This document shows positions 1-7,749 of a stretch of DNA of 21,394 nucleotides, in pieces. Location of the stretch: positions 1 to 21,394 of the forward strand of contig JBLHGU010000086.1 in NCBI GenBank assembly GCA_047615875.1, given 5' to 3'. The notes below the pieces were generated by a model, which made no database searches, had not been told where the DNA came from, and saw only the letters and a list, made by a program, of their open reading frames with translations. Numbering within the stretch: position 1 is the first letter of the stretch; every line of letters begins with the position of its first letter. The DNA comes from JBLHGU01 sp047615875. GTDB taxonomy: Bacteria; Pseudomonadota; Gammaproteobacteria; Arenicellales; CAJQKF01. A program made the position numbers and the translations under genes.

Positions 1-398
1 TTGAGCATTGGGTGCTGGTACTTGAACTAGAGCCCTGGCAATTTTTGATCATGGTTCAACTGATAATTTTTGTGTTGGGTTGGCCACTGGAATGGTCTGA
101 GATACTGATCATCTTTGTACCGATTTTCTTACCCATGCTTGAAACATTTAATGTGAATCCCTATTTCTTCGCGATGCTGGTAGCTCTGAATCTGCAGACA
201 TCATTCCTCACACCACCGATGGCGATGTCCGCCTATTATTTGAAAGGCGTATTGAAAGGGCAGATTGAATTGATGCAGATTTTCAAAGGCATCATGCCTT
301 ATCTGGGAATCGTTATTTTCAGTATGTTCCTGATGTATATGTTCCCGGGCATTGCCCTGTGGTTGCCAGATTACTTATTTGGCCCTTATATTCCTTAA
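1..398 (+). CDS. TRAP transporter large permease (DctM-like), 3' end only
   Basis: This is the C-terminal part of the large membrane subunit of a TRAP transporter, which imports an organic acid using an ion gradient and a periplasmic binding protein. The reading frame is open from base 3, so the true start lies outside the window. About 131 residues are visible. They contain hydrophobic helices, the family-like segments LGWPLEWSEI and FVPIFLPMLE, the LTPPMAMSAYYLKGV region matching the conserved PPxG-type loop, and a terminal FPGIALWLPDY typical of DctM ends. The LGWPLEW wording resembles the branch annotated as mannitol/chloroaromatic (FcbT3-like) TRAP permeases, but the substrate cannot be deduced. 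The amidase starts 16 bases downstream on the same strand, so co-transcription is likely. The small permease and binding protein genes are presumably upstream. Confidence 0.88.
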   Translation, partial: EHWVLVLELEPWQFLIMVQLIIFVLGWPLEWSEILIIFVPIFLPMLETFNVNPYFFAMLVALNLQTSFLTPPMAMSAYYLKGVLKGQIELMQIFKGIMPYLGIVIFSMFLMYMFPGIALWLPDYLFGPYIP

Positions 399-414
399 GC
401 CTTACGGTGTTGTT

Positions 415-1770
415 ATGACTGAAGAAATCGTGCCTACCGTCCGGCAGTATGTGGAGTGGGTGAAAGAAGGGCGGGTAACCTCGGAACAGATGGTGCAGGG
501 TTGTCTGTCTCGTATAGATGAGACAGATGCCGATATTGGGGCCTGGGAAACTATAGACCGTGAGCAGGCGCTGGACCAGGCTCGAAAGATGGATGACTGG
601 CGCAGACGTGGAAGATCCATAGGTGCTCTGCATGGTATTCCAATCGGCATTAAAGATATCTTTGATACTGCTGATTTGCCCACACAACGTGGTAGTTCGA
701 TTTATGCAGGTCGACAGCCTGACGCAGACTGTGCCGTGGTGGAAAAGCTCCGTGAAGCAGGCGCAATAATCCTTGGTAAAACAGTAACCACGGAGTTTGC
801 CTGGCTACATCCCGCCAATACTCGTAATCCGTTGGACCACTCCCGAACACCTGGCGGGTCATCTAGTGGCTCTGCCGCCGCAGTTGCCGCCGGACAGGTT
901 CCCCTGGCAATTGGCAGCCAAACCGGTGGCTCAACCATTCGGCCTGCTTCATTTTGCGGGGTTTATGGATTTAAGCCCGGCCGAGGAATTATATCCCGGC
1001 GTGGAGTTCTGCAAACCAGCGCCACTTTAGACCAGGTGGGAGTTTTTTCTAACGATCTGGGTGACACTGCCTTATTAGCAGATGTTCTGGCTGGTTACGA
1101 TGCCGCAGATTCCAGCAGCTATTTAAGTCCTCGACCAGCGATGTATGCTGGCTATTTATCTGAACCACCCGTTGAACCCAATTTTGCCTGGATAGATATG
1201 CCCTATGAGGATCACTATAGCCAGTCGATTCTTGATGGTGTTTCAGAACTGGGTCACCTTCTGGGTAAGCAAATTGATAGATTTCCGGCGCCCGCATCCT
1301 TTGTTGCTTTAATTGAAGCCCATAAAGCAATTTACGAGTATGAGATTTTCCGTTGCCTTGAAGGGGAGCGACAACAAGAGCAGCATACAAGTGACACTTT
1401 TAAATCACTGATGCAAAAAGCCGGTCAGCGCAGCGCAGCTGAATATCAGGAAGCGTTGGAAATTCTAGCAGCCTCAGAAAAATGGTTTGAAGAGTTCTTT
1501 AATGACTATGATGCTATTCTAACGCCGTCAGCACTAGGTGAAGCCCCGGCTATTGAGCTGGGAACCGGTGATCCTGCTTGCTGCGTGGTCTGGACCCTGT
1601 GTGGCTTGCCCTGTCTTTCCATGCCCTTGTTAGTTGGAGAATCTGGTTTGCCCATTGGGATACAATTAGTTGGTGGCGCAAACGAAGATGATCGGTTATT
1701 TAGAAGTGCTCGTTGGCTAGTAGAGTTTTTACGCAGTCCGGATACGGACGAACAAGCAGGAGATAGTTAG
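415..1770 (+). CDS. Amidase-signature family hydrolase
   Basis: This is a 451-residue cytoplasmic hydrolase of the amidase signature family, which cleaves carboxamide bonds with a Ser-cisSer-Lys triad. The Lys is K80 in GIPIGIKDIFDT. The glycine/serine-rich loop PGGSSSGSAAAVAAG holds the cis-Ser (about S149). The nucleophile is S173 in GSQTGGSTIRPAS, 24 residues after S149 as in characterised members. Length is normal. The ATG at 415 is chosen because the protein then begins just before the usual N-terminal helix; an upstream in-frame start at 352 would overlap the TRAP gene. It lies 16 bases after the TRAP permease and directly abuts the next gene. The context suggests that an imported amide is hydrolysed, but GatA-like, allophanate-hydrolase-like and other roles cannot be separated from sequence alone. 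No GatB or GatC is nearby, so a tRNA amidotransferase role is unlikely. Confidence 0.9.
   Translation: MTEEIVPTVRQYVEWVKEGRVTSEQMVQGCLSRIDETDADIGAWETIDREQALDQARKMDDWRRRGRSIGALHGIPIGIKDIFDTADLPTQRGSSIYAGRQPDADCAVVEKLREAGAIILGKTVTTEFAWLHPANTRNPLDHSRTPGGSSSGSAAAVAAGQVPLAIGSQTGGSTIRPASFCGVYGFKPGRGIISRRGVLQTSATLDQVGVFSNDLGDTALLADVLAGYDAADSSSYLSPRPAMYAGYLSEPPVEPNFAWIDMPYEDHYSQSILDGVSELGHLLGKQIDRFPAPASFVALIEAHKAIYEYEIFRCLEGERQQEQHTSDTFKSLMQKAGQRSAAEYQEALEILAASEKWFEEFFNDYDAILTPSALGEAPAIELGTGDPACCVVWTLCGLPCLSMPLLVGESGLPIGIQLVGGANEDDRLFRSARWLVEFLRSPDTDEQAGDS
1758..1762 (+). promoter_or_regulatory. Shine-Dalgarno site for the 67-residue gene
   Basis: AGGAG lies inside the last codons of the amidase gene, 8 bases before the ATG at 1771. 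It is a near-ideal ribosome binding site and is the main evidence that the short downstream reading frame is a real gene. Confidence 0.7.
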
Positions 1771-1974
1771 ATGATTCCAAAATCTGTACGTATTTTCACA
1801 GGCCTAATTGGCGTGTTGATTATGTCAACATTCATTGTTGGATTGGCCCATAGTATTTCCATTGGCTTCGCAGGCTTCTGGGGAGGTTTACCGTTTTCTA
1901 TCATAACAGCCATAGTTTTGTTCATGGTTGCTTATGATTTTTGGGATGAATGTATCCGCAATCGAAAAAAATAA
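1771..1974 (+). CDS. Small two-helix membrane protein, function unknown
   Basis: This 67-residue protein is one I do not recognise. It has two predicted membrane spans, about residues 7-28 and 36-56, joined by a short Gly-rich loop (GFAGFWGGLPF). It ends in a charged tail, DFWDECIRNRKK, which would face the cytoplasm by the positive-inside rule. The ATG immediately follows the TAG of the amidase gene and is preceded by AGGAG at 8 bases, so translation is probably coupled. The gene ends 14 bases before the dehydrogenase start. Position in the operon suggests a role near the TRAP transporter or in anchoring a neighbour, but this is a guess. It is shorter than, and does not look like, a DctQ small permease, which has about four helices. 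Confidence 0.7.
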   Translation: MIPKSVRIFTGLIGVLIMSTFIVGLAHSISIGFAGFWGGLPFSIITAIVLFMVAYDFWDECIRNRKK

Positions 1975-1988
1975 CCCAGGCTGTATCT

Positions 1989-2951
1989 ATGAAAAAACCG
2001 CGACTTTGGATCTCGCGCCGACTTTCCCCTAACACCGAAGCCAGAGCGGCTCAGGACTACGACGTTGTTCTAAATCCTGACGATACGCTGAGCGATGCAC
2101 AAGCCCTTATCGAAATGAGTGCTCAGGTCGACGCTATATTGCCCTGCCATTCCGAAATCTTCAGTGCCGATGTTGTCGATAAACTAGATGGCCGTCTAAA
2201 AATTGTAGCGAATCATTCTGTCGGTGTGGACCATTGTGATCTTGATGCGTTTAAGCAACGAGGAATCGTGGTGACTAATACGCCAGATGTATTGTCTGAC
2301 GCAACCGCTGAAATAGCCATGTTGCTACTGCTTGGTGCGGCCCGCAGAGCTGCAGAAGGCGATCGCCTGGTGCGGGATCGTCGCTGGAAAACCTGGAGTC
2401 CATCCTTCATGGTTGGTCATCAAGTAACCGGAAAGCGCCTGGGAATTATCGGTATGGGCAAGGTTGGGCAGGTAATGGCAAAACGAGGCCGTGGCTTCGA
2501 CATGCAAATTCACTATTTCAATCGTACCAGACTGACACCTGAGCTAGAGGGAGACGCTCAGTATCATGATTCGTTGGAATCACTGTTGGCAGTGGCTGAT
2601 TTTTTATCCTTACATTGCCCAGCTACCCCGCAGACTCGTGGTGTAATGAACGCAGAAGCTTTTGCGCAGCTACCGGATGGTGCTATTTTGATCAATACGG
2701 CTCGCGGTGCCTTGATCGATGAATCAGCGCTATTGAGTGCCATAGAATCCGGCAAGTTAGCCGCAGCCGGACTGGATTGTTTCGTCACTGAACCTGGTGG
2801 GAATAGTCAGTTTAGCAAACATGAAAATATTTTTATGTTGCCGCATATTGGCAGCGCAACATTTGAGACCAGAGACGCCATGGGTTTTCGTGCATTGGAT
2901 AATCTGGATGCTTTTTTTTCTGGGCGTGAGCCTGGTGACCGAGTCGTTTAA
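1989..2951 (+). CDS. D-isomer-specific 2-hydroxyacid dehydrogenase
   Basis: This 320-residue cytoplasmic NAD(P)-dependent oxidoreductase interconverts 2-keto acids and D-2-hydroxy acids (glyoxylate/hydroxypyruvate reductase type). The nucleotide-binding motif GIIGMGKVG is at about residues 152-160. The catalytic set is visible: R239 in INTARGALID, E268 in DCFVTEPG, and H286 in LPHIGSAT. Length fits the family. I chose the ATG at 1989, which gives the usual MKKPRLWISR opening strand. An in-frame ATG at 1950 would add 13 residues and overlap the previous gene. The stop codon overlaps the start of the next gene by one base, implying coupling. With the aminotransferase downstream it could remove or make the 2-keto acid partner of an amino acid. 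Coenzyme preference and substrate are not evident. Confidence 0.9.
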   Translation: MKKPRLWISRRLSPNTEARAAQDYDVVLNPDDTLSDAQALIEMSAQVDAILPCHSEIFSADVVDKLDGRLKIVANHSVGVDHCDLDAFKQRGIVVTNTPDVLSDATAEIAMLLLLGAARRAAEGDRLVRDRRWKTWSPSFMVGHQVTGKRLGIIGMGKVGQVMAKRGRGFDMQIHYFNRTRLTPELEGDAQYHDSLESLLAVADFLSLHCPATPQTRGVMNAEAFAQLPDGAILINTARGALIDESALLSAIESGKLAAAGLDCFVTEPGGNSQFSKHENIFMLPHIGSATFETRDAMGFRALDNLDAFFSGREPGDRVV

Positions 2952-3388
2952 TGAGCAATTCAACAAAAAATAAAGAACTTCTGAAGGGTGTGATCCATCC
3001 CTGGTACTGCGATGCCTTTGGTCACATGAATGTAAGATGGTATGCGCATTTCTTTGACGATGCAGCTTTTCATATTTGGCCTGCTTACTGGGGTAGTCAT
3101 CAAAAAATGCAAAGTGAATTTGGAATTCATACTGTAACCGGTCGTGTTACAACGGAGTTTCAGAAAGAAATGCTAGGTGGTGATTTAATTCTTGTCGATT
3201 GCGAAATTTTGCGTATTGGCGGCAAAACGGCTACGTTTATGGAACGGATGTTACATATCGATACGCTGGAAGTGCATGCGACCTATGAAATTACCGAGGT
3301 CTTCTTCGATCCCCAAACACGCCAGTCGGCAAACATGCCGGAACCTATACGCGACGCGTTGCAACAACACAGCAGCCAGGCTGCATAG
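2951..3388 (+). CDS. Hotdog-fold acyl-CoA thioesterase (4HBT/YbgC type)
   Basis: This 145-residue protein of the 4-hydroxybenzoyl-CoA thioesterase superfamily probably hydrolyses an acyl-CoA to the free acid and CoA. The signature is HPWYCDAFGHMNVRWYAHFFD, with the conserved Asp at D21 and the GHMN turn at 24-27. The central part (RVTTEFQKEMLGGDLI) matches the long beta strands of the fold. The ATG overlaps the TAA of the dehydrogenase gene (TAATG), so translation is coupled. A few members of this group act on betainyl-CoA or aromatic acyl-CoAs, but nothing here picks a substrate. The gene ends 18 bases before the aminotransferase. Confidence 0.82.
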   Translation: MSNSTKNKELLKGVIHPWYCDAFGHMNVRWYAHFFDDAAFHIWPAYWGSHQKMQSEFGIHTVTGRVTTEFQKEMLGGDLILVDCEILRIGGKTATFMERMLHIDTLEVHATYEITEVFFDPQTRQSANMPEPIRDALQQHSSQAA

Positions 3389-3406
3389 CTTACCTACGGA
3401 TATTCT

Positions 3407-4591
3407 ATGTTTCAAAATCTAGAGACTCCCGTTCTAGACTCCATATTGTCACTTATGGCGGAGTTCAGAGCGGATGCCAGACCCGACATAATTGATCTTA
3501 GCATTGGAGTTTACAAAGACGACAACGGCTTAACGCCAATTATGTCAGCGGTAACTGAAGCTGAGCGGCGATTGCTTGATCAGCAAACCAGTAAGTCTTA
3601 TCTGGGTATGACTGGTGACGCCGCTTTTGGAAATTTGATGACTCAATTGGTTTTGGCAGACAGTATAGATCCACAACGAGTTGCCTGTAGTCAGACACCA
3701 GGAGGAAGTGGTGCTCTTCGTATCGCTGCCGAGATTATCAAAAAAGCATCGCCGAATGTAGGGCTATGGTTAAGCGAGCCTACCTGGGCCAACCATTTTC
3801 CATTGCTAGGTACTGTTGGGCTAAATTGTCAAAGCTACGCTTATTTCGATGCGCAAAATCAGTGTGTAGATTTTGATGCAATGATGTCATCAGTTAGCAA
3901 AATACCAGCCGGGGATGTGATTGTTTTGCATGGTTGTTGCCACAATCCTACCGGAGCGGATCTCACCCAGGAACAATGGGTGCAATTGGCAGAGTGTCTT
4001 GCGGATCGTTCGATTATTCCATTGATCGATCTTGCTTATCTCGGACTTGGCGATGGTCTGGAAGCTGATGCTTTTGGCACTAGAGAAATAGTCAGCCGGG
4101 TGCCAGAAGCTTTAATTGCCGCATCTTGTTCGAAAAACTTTGGCGCTTATCGTGATCGTGTTGGCTGTACCATAGCAATTTCGGATTCCCCAGCAACAAT
4201 TAGTAAAGTTTTTGCCCAAATGGCGTCTATAGCTAGAACCTTATATTCAATGCCACCAGATCACGGTGCAGCGGTGGTGCGTATTATTTTATCCGATGAA
4301 CAGCTGAAAAATCAGTGGTCGGCTGAGCTTGTTACAATGCAAAGGCGAATTCAGGGTTTGAGGCAGGGGCTTGCGAACACACTGATCGATAAATCCGGCT
4401 CTGATCACTGGCATTTCATTGCCAGGCAAAAAGGCATGTTTTCCTTACTTGGAACGTCTGATGAAGGAGTGGAGCGTTTAAAGACCGAATTCGGAATCTA
4501 TGTAGTAAAGGGTGGCAGGGTTAATCTGGCCGGTCTTAATGATGCCATGCTGGATCGTGTCTCAAACGCGTTACTTGCGGTACACCAATAA
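3407..4591 (+). CDS. Aromatic/aspartate class I aminotransferase (PLP)
   Basis: This 394-residue PLP-dependent aminotransferase of subgroup I-alpha (AspC/TyrB) transfers an amino group between a dicarboxylic or aromatic amino acid and a 2-keto acid. Residues matching AspC landmarks are all visible: W127 (EPTWANH), N180 (HGCCHNPTG), D208 and Y211 (PLIDLAYLGLGDG), the PLP lysine K243 (SCSKNFGAYRDRVG), the phosphate-binding R251, and the carboxylate-binding R371 (KGGRVNLAG). An upstream purine-rich ACGGA may serve as ribosome binding site. It is the last plus-strand gene of the first cluster and is followed by a hairpin and a convergent gene. The product would be a 2-keto acid that the upstream 2-hydroxyacid dehydrogenase could reduce. 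Aromatic versus aspartate preference is unresolved. Confidence 0.92.
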   Translation: MFQNLETPVLDSILSLMAEFRADARPDIIDLSIGVYKDDNGLTPIMSAVTEAERRLLDQQTSKSYLGMTGDAAFGNLMTQLVLADSIDPQRVACSQTPGGSGALRIAAEIIKKASPNVGLWLSEPTWANHFPLLGTVGLNCQSYAYFDAQNQCVDFDAMMSSVSKIPAGDVIVLHGCCHNPTGADLTQEQWVQLAECLADRSIIPLIDLAYLGLGDGLEADAFGTREIVSRVPEALIAASCSKNFGAYRDRVGCTIAISDSPATISKVFAQMASIARTLYSMPPDHGAAVVRIILSDEQLKNQWSAELVTMQRRIQGLRQGLANTLIDKSGSDHWHFIARQKGMFSLLGTSDEGVERLKTEFGIYVVKGGRVNLAGLNDAMLDRVSNALLAVHQ

Positions 4592-4614
4592 GCAATAAAT
4601 TGTCCGGCAATGTA

Positions 4615-4641
4615 TTGAAGTGTCTGCCTTACACACTTCAA
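4615..4641 (+). terminator. Hairpin between convergent genes, possible terminator
   Basis: A perfect 9-bp stem, TTGAAGTGT (4615-4623) with ACACTTCAA (4633-4641), encloses a 9-base loop. It lies 24 bases after the aminotransferase stop and before the convergent glyoxalase gene, where a bidirectional terminator is expected. No T-tract follows on the plus strand, so a classical Rho-independent terminator is not certain. Confidence 0.4.
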
Positions 4642-4715
4642 CAACCTTGGCCAACAAGTTAGTGGTGATTGGATTTAGTACTTATACGAACAGTTGAAGT
4701 TACTGACAGAAATAT

Positions 4716-5156
4716 TTACCAGTTGCCAGTGTTAGGCATAGATGACCAGGGTTCAGCAATTTCCAGTGCGTCGCCATCCTGCAGTAATTCAATTGATACA
4801 TTGTCAGGGGACTTTACGAAAGCCATTCGACCATCCCGAGGTGGTCGATTAATAGTTACGCCTCCATCCATTAGCTTCTGGCAGGTTTCATAAATATTCT
4901 CGACACTAAAAGCTAGATGTCCAAAGTTGCGGCCGGAATCGTACTCCTCTGGATCCCAGTTGTGAGTAAGCTCGATTTCTGGTGCTCTTTCTGCTCGGGC
5001 TCTGGCCTCATCGTTATCTGCGGCGAGGAAGAACAAAGTAAAACGGCCATTTTTATTATCTTTACGATCAGTCTGGATTAAGCCTAATTTATTGCAATAA
5101 AAATCCATAGATTCGTCTACATCGGTGATACGTAACATGGTGTGTAAATACTTCAT
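4716..5156 (-). CDS. gloA: Glyoxalase I (lactoylglutathione lyase)
   Basis: This 146-residue VOC-fold metalloenzyme converts the hemithioacetal of methylglyoxal and glutathione to S-lactoylglutathione, a detoxification step in the cytoplasm. The four metal ligands line up with E. coli GloA: H5 in MKYLHTMLRI, E62 in APEIELTHNW, H80 in NFGHLAFSVENIYE and E123 in NVSIELLQ. The paired beta-alpha-beta-beta-beta modules are complete, and the length is slightly more than the usual 135. The lack of the insertions seen in the zinc-dependent class suggests the nickel/cobalt type (inference). It is transcribed alone on the minus strand, convergent with the aminotransferase. A perfect TATAAT lies about 40 bases upstream of the start. 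Confidence 0.93.
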   Translation of the reverse strand: MKYLHTMLRITDVDESMDFYCNKLGLIQTDRKDNKNGRFTLFFLAADNDEARARAERAPEIELTHNWDPEEYDSGRNFGHLAFSVENIYETCQKLMDGGVTINRPPRDGRMAFVKSPDNVSIELLQDGDALEIAEPWSSMPNTGNW

Positions 5157-5194
5157 TAGAACTCTGCTGTATTAATGCGTGAAAATCGACTGGG

Positions 5195-5200
5195 ATTATA
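5195..5200 (-). promoter_or_regulatory. Putative -10 box for gloA
   Basis: On the minus strand this reads TATAAT, a perfect sigma-70 -10 hexamer, placed to give a leader of roughly 30 bases before the gloA ATG. The -35 position holds no good TTGACA match, so the promoter may be weak or activator-dependent. Apart from this box I see nothing clear in 5157-5395, the divergent gap between gloA and the exporter gene. Confidence 0.45.
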
Positions 5201-5395
5201 GCGCCAATTAAGTAAAGGCTGCAGGCGGTTGATGTTCTGAATTACAGATTGAAGATATATTAAGTGATGAAACGTAGTCTATTCACCATGACGGAGTTAC
5301 TCTGTTCATTGCGCCTCCTGCAAAATAAAAATCACAACCTCAATTACTCGGTATTTGAATAAATGCTATCGAAATCTGGTTAACATAGAGAAAAT

Positions 5396-6121
5396 TTGGA
5401 CACAACCCTGCTGGTTATTACTTTGGGCAGTTTTGTCGCTTCATTTGTAAATGGAGCTTTTGCGACTGGTGGCGTGTATATCTTACTCGCCAGCAGTTCC
5501 GCAGTATTGCCGCTGACAGCGGCAGTGCCCCTACAATCTGCATTTGGGTTTGTGTCCCTGGTGTCTCGTGTTGGGTTCTTCTGGAAATCCATTCAATGGC
5601 CAATTGTGATCGCTTTTGTCTGTGGAGCCGTCATAGGCGTAGGTCTGGGAACTTCACTTTTTGTTTCATTAAACGAGAGTAGTATCGCGTTGTTGCTCGG
5701 TAGCGTCTTATTGCTACTTACCTGGTTTCCGATCTTGAAGTCGAAATCCCCTTTCAAACACCCATTTTTTCTGGTTGGTACACTACATTCATTTATTAGT
5801 ACATTGTTTGGTATTGGAGCGTTACTGCAACCTATCTTGATACGCTCGCAATTGCTGAAGGCGCAAATTACTGCCACTCTGGCTGCCTGTTTGGTGAGCA
5901 TGGAGGTGATGAAGATAACCGGTTACGTTCACTACGGCTTTAACTATGTTGATTATCTGCCTCATATCGTTATGGCATCCGTGATGGGTTTTCTTGGTAC
6001 ATGGTTAGGTAAAAGAATCACCCATCATGTTTCAGAGCAGGCTTTCAGGTTGGTGTTTCGTTGGTTGATTTCTATTGTCGCACTAAGATTGCTATATCGT
6101 GGATGGGTTCTTAGTGCATAA
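5396..6121 (+). CDS. TauE/SafE (TSUP) family membrane permease
   Basis: This 241-residue protein is almost entirely hydrophobic, with about seven or eight predicted helices. It is of the TauE/SafE type, a family linked to export of sulfite, sulfoacetate and related anions. Features are the N-terminal repeat with GSFVASFVNGAFATGGVYIL, a second Gly-rich repeat around FGIGALLQPILI, and a C-terminal segment FLGTWLGKRI typical of the family. The start is the TTG at 5396: an in-frame TAA sits only 15 bases upstream at 5381, and a GAGA purine stretch precedes the TTG. It stands alone between gloA (divergent) and the purine permease (convergent). A sulfatase lies 4 kb away, so disposal of a sulfur oxyanion is conceivable but not shown. 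Confidence 0.75.
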   Translation: MDTTLLVITLGSFVASFVNGAFATGGVYILLASSSAVLPLTAAVPLQSAFGFVSLVSRVGFFWKSIQWPIVIAFVCGAVIGVGLGTSLFVSLNESSIALLLGSVLLLLTWFPILKSKSPFKHPFFLVGTLHSFISTLFGIGALLQPILIRSQLLKAQITATLAACLVSMEVMKITGYVHYGFNYVDYLPHIVMASVMGFLGTWLGKRITHHVSEQAFRLVFRWLISIVALRLLYRGWVLSA

Positions 6122-6164
6122 CATTGCCAGTGTTATAGATGCCAGTTGGCCATCCCTGGCCAGT
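6118..6164. terminator. Two small hairpins in a convergent gap
   Basis: A 6-bp stem (ATAACA/TGTTAT, 6118-6136) overlaps the exporter stop codon. A second one (TGGCCA-TCCC-TGGCCA, 6147-6162) is symmetric on both strands. Both sit between convergent genes and may help end transcripts in both directions. Neither is followed by a T-tract, so the call is weak. Confidence 0.25.
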
Positions 6165-6215
6165 AGCTAGCGTACTGATTGCTAATAATGAAGAATTTGA
6201 GTTCAGACTAAATTT

Positions 6216-7574
6216 TTAATCGATTTCTTCTTCTGGAATAATCAGGTTCAGAATAATCGCAATGAAGGCTGCCGGAAGCAGACCGGAGCTTAATAATACC
6301 TGGCCAGTTTTTGGCAGATGCTGTAAGGCGCCAGGCTCCATTTGCAAGCCCAGACCAATGCCCAGTGATATTGCGAAAATCACCATATTGCGTCTATTCC
6401 AGTCGACATCTGACAACATGCGCACTCCTGCAGCAGCCACCATGCCAAACATAACGATGACACCGCCGCCGAGAACCTCAATAGGAATGGTCGAGATTGC
6501 CGCACCTACCTTGGGTAATAAGCCACAGATAATCAGGAAAATCGCGCCAAATGTGACAACATGGCGACTCATGACCCCGGTCATCGCCACCAGTCCAACA
6601 TTCTGTGAAAACGAGGTATTGGGTAGCGCGCCAAATAAGCCAGATAGGGCGGAACCGATGCCATCAGCGTATGTGGCACCCTGGATTTCATTATCCGTCG
6701 CTTCGCGACCAGCACCACCCTTGGTAATGCCGGATACATCTCCTACGGTTTCGATGGCCGAGATAATTGCCATCAAACAGAAACCGAGAATCGCGGCAAA
6801 ACTAAATTCGAGGCCAAAATGCAGAGGGTTTGGAAATGCAAAAGAGGCTGCTTTGCCGATGTTGCCAAAGCTCACCATGCCCATAAATAACGCGACTATG
6901 TAACCTACTACGATGCCAAGCAAGACTGCCGCCACCGACAACATGCCACGACAGAAGAATTTCAATCCAAGCGTTGTGACAATTACCACCAACGCCACGA
7001 ACCAGTTTTGCAAGCTGCCATATTCTGGCGTACCAATGGCGGGTACACCACCTGCAGCATATTGAATACCAACTTTGACTAATGCCAGTCCGATCATGGT
7101 TACCACCAAACCAGTAACTAAAGGCGGCAAAGCAAAACGAATCTTTCCTACAAATGGTGCCAGACAGGCATGAAATATCCCACCGACCAGTACACCCCCC
7201 ATTACTATAGCCATCGCGTCGACACCCTTGCCGGCTACTAACGGAATCATAATCGGAATAAAAGCGAAACTGGTTCCCTGAACTACAGGAAGGCGTGCCC
7301 CTACGGGACCGAAGCCAATGGTCTGAAACAATGTGGCAATGCCGGCAAAAAGCATGGACATCTGAATCATATAAAGCAGATTGGGAAAATCCGGAGAATT
7401 GGAGCCAAAGCCAAACCCGGCAGCACCTGCAATGATTATGGCAGGTGTAACATTAGAAACGAACATTGCCAAAACATGCTGAATGCCCAGGGGAATGGCA
7501 GATGAAATGGGCGGCATATATTCCGGGTCGCGAAGCTGCTCTGGGCTGCCAAGTGAACTTTGCTTAGATGACAT
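6216..7574 (-). CDS. NCS2 (NAT) family xanthine/uric acid permease
   Basis: This 452-residue inner-membrane nucleobase symporter of the NCS2/NAT family is probably for xanthine or uric acid. Residues known from E. coli XanQ are recognisable at nearly the same numbers: Q32-H33 in IPLGIQHVLAMF (XanQ H31), E275 in SAIETVGDVSG (XanQ E272), D304 in ADGIGSALSG, and Q324-N325 in SQNVGLVAMTGV, which is the NAT signature Q-N-x-G-x4-T-G. About 12-14 hydrophobic helices span the protein. The start is clear: GGGAGGAA at 7578-7585 (minus strand) precedes the ATG. No purine catabolic gene is in the window, so the link to its neighbours is unclear. Uracil is less likely, given the QN pair instead of the E-N of uracil carriers. 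Confidence 0.92.
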   Translation of the reverse strand: MSSKQSSLGSPEQLRDPEYMPPISSAIPLGIQHVLAMFVSNVTPAIIIAGAAGFGFGSNSPDFPNLLYMIQMSMLFAGIATLFQTIGFGPVGARLPVVQGTSFAFIPIMIPLVAGKGVDAMAIVMGGVLVGGIFHACLAPFVGKIRFALPPLVTGLVVTMIGLALVKVGIQYAAGGVPAIGTPEYGSLQNWFVALVVIVTTLGLKFFCRGMLSVAAVLLGIVVGYIVALFMGMVSFGNIGKAASFAFPNPLHFGLEFSFAAILGFCLMAIISAIETVGDVSGITKGGAGREATDNEIQGATYADGIGSALSGLFGALPNTSFSQNVGLVAMTGVMSRHVVTFGAIFLIICGLLPKVGAAISTIPIEVLGGGVIVMFGMVAAAGVRMLSDVDWNRRNMVIFAISLGIGLGLQMEPGALQHLPKTGQVLLSSGLLPAAFIAIILNLIIPEEEID

Positions 7575-7749
7575 AGGTTCCTCCCGATTTGATCGGCTAA
7601 TATAATTATGTGTAGAGACCCGATTAATAACGGAAAAGCGGGCACAATAGTGAATAGCAAATATTCACAGGAATTTCCAGTAATAACTTTTCCGATCCTG
7701 ATCCAGAATCGCTTCTAGAAGGTCTCCTGGTGCTTTGCCCGCGATGTTC

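Noticed and set aside
3192..3422. 76-codon frame overlapping the thioesterase and aminotransferase start
   Set aside because: It is an out-of-frame shadow of the thioesterase and has no recognisable features.
4669..4893. 74-codon plus-strand open frame over the end of gloA
   Set aside because: It is antisense to the glyoxalase gene, whose metal ligands are all present. No ribosome site or family features are visible.
6262..6903. 213-codon plus-strand open frame opposite the purine permease gene
   Set aside because: It is antisense to a well-supported NCS2 permease with recognised residues. The translation has no domain features and is rich in Pro/Ile/Met, as expected of a mirror frame.
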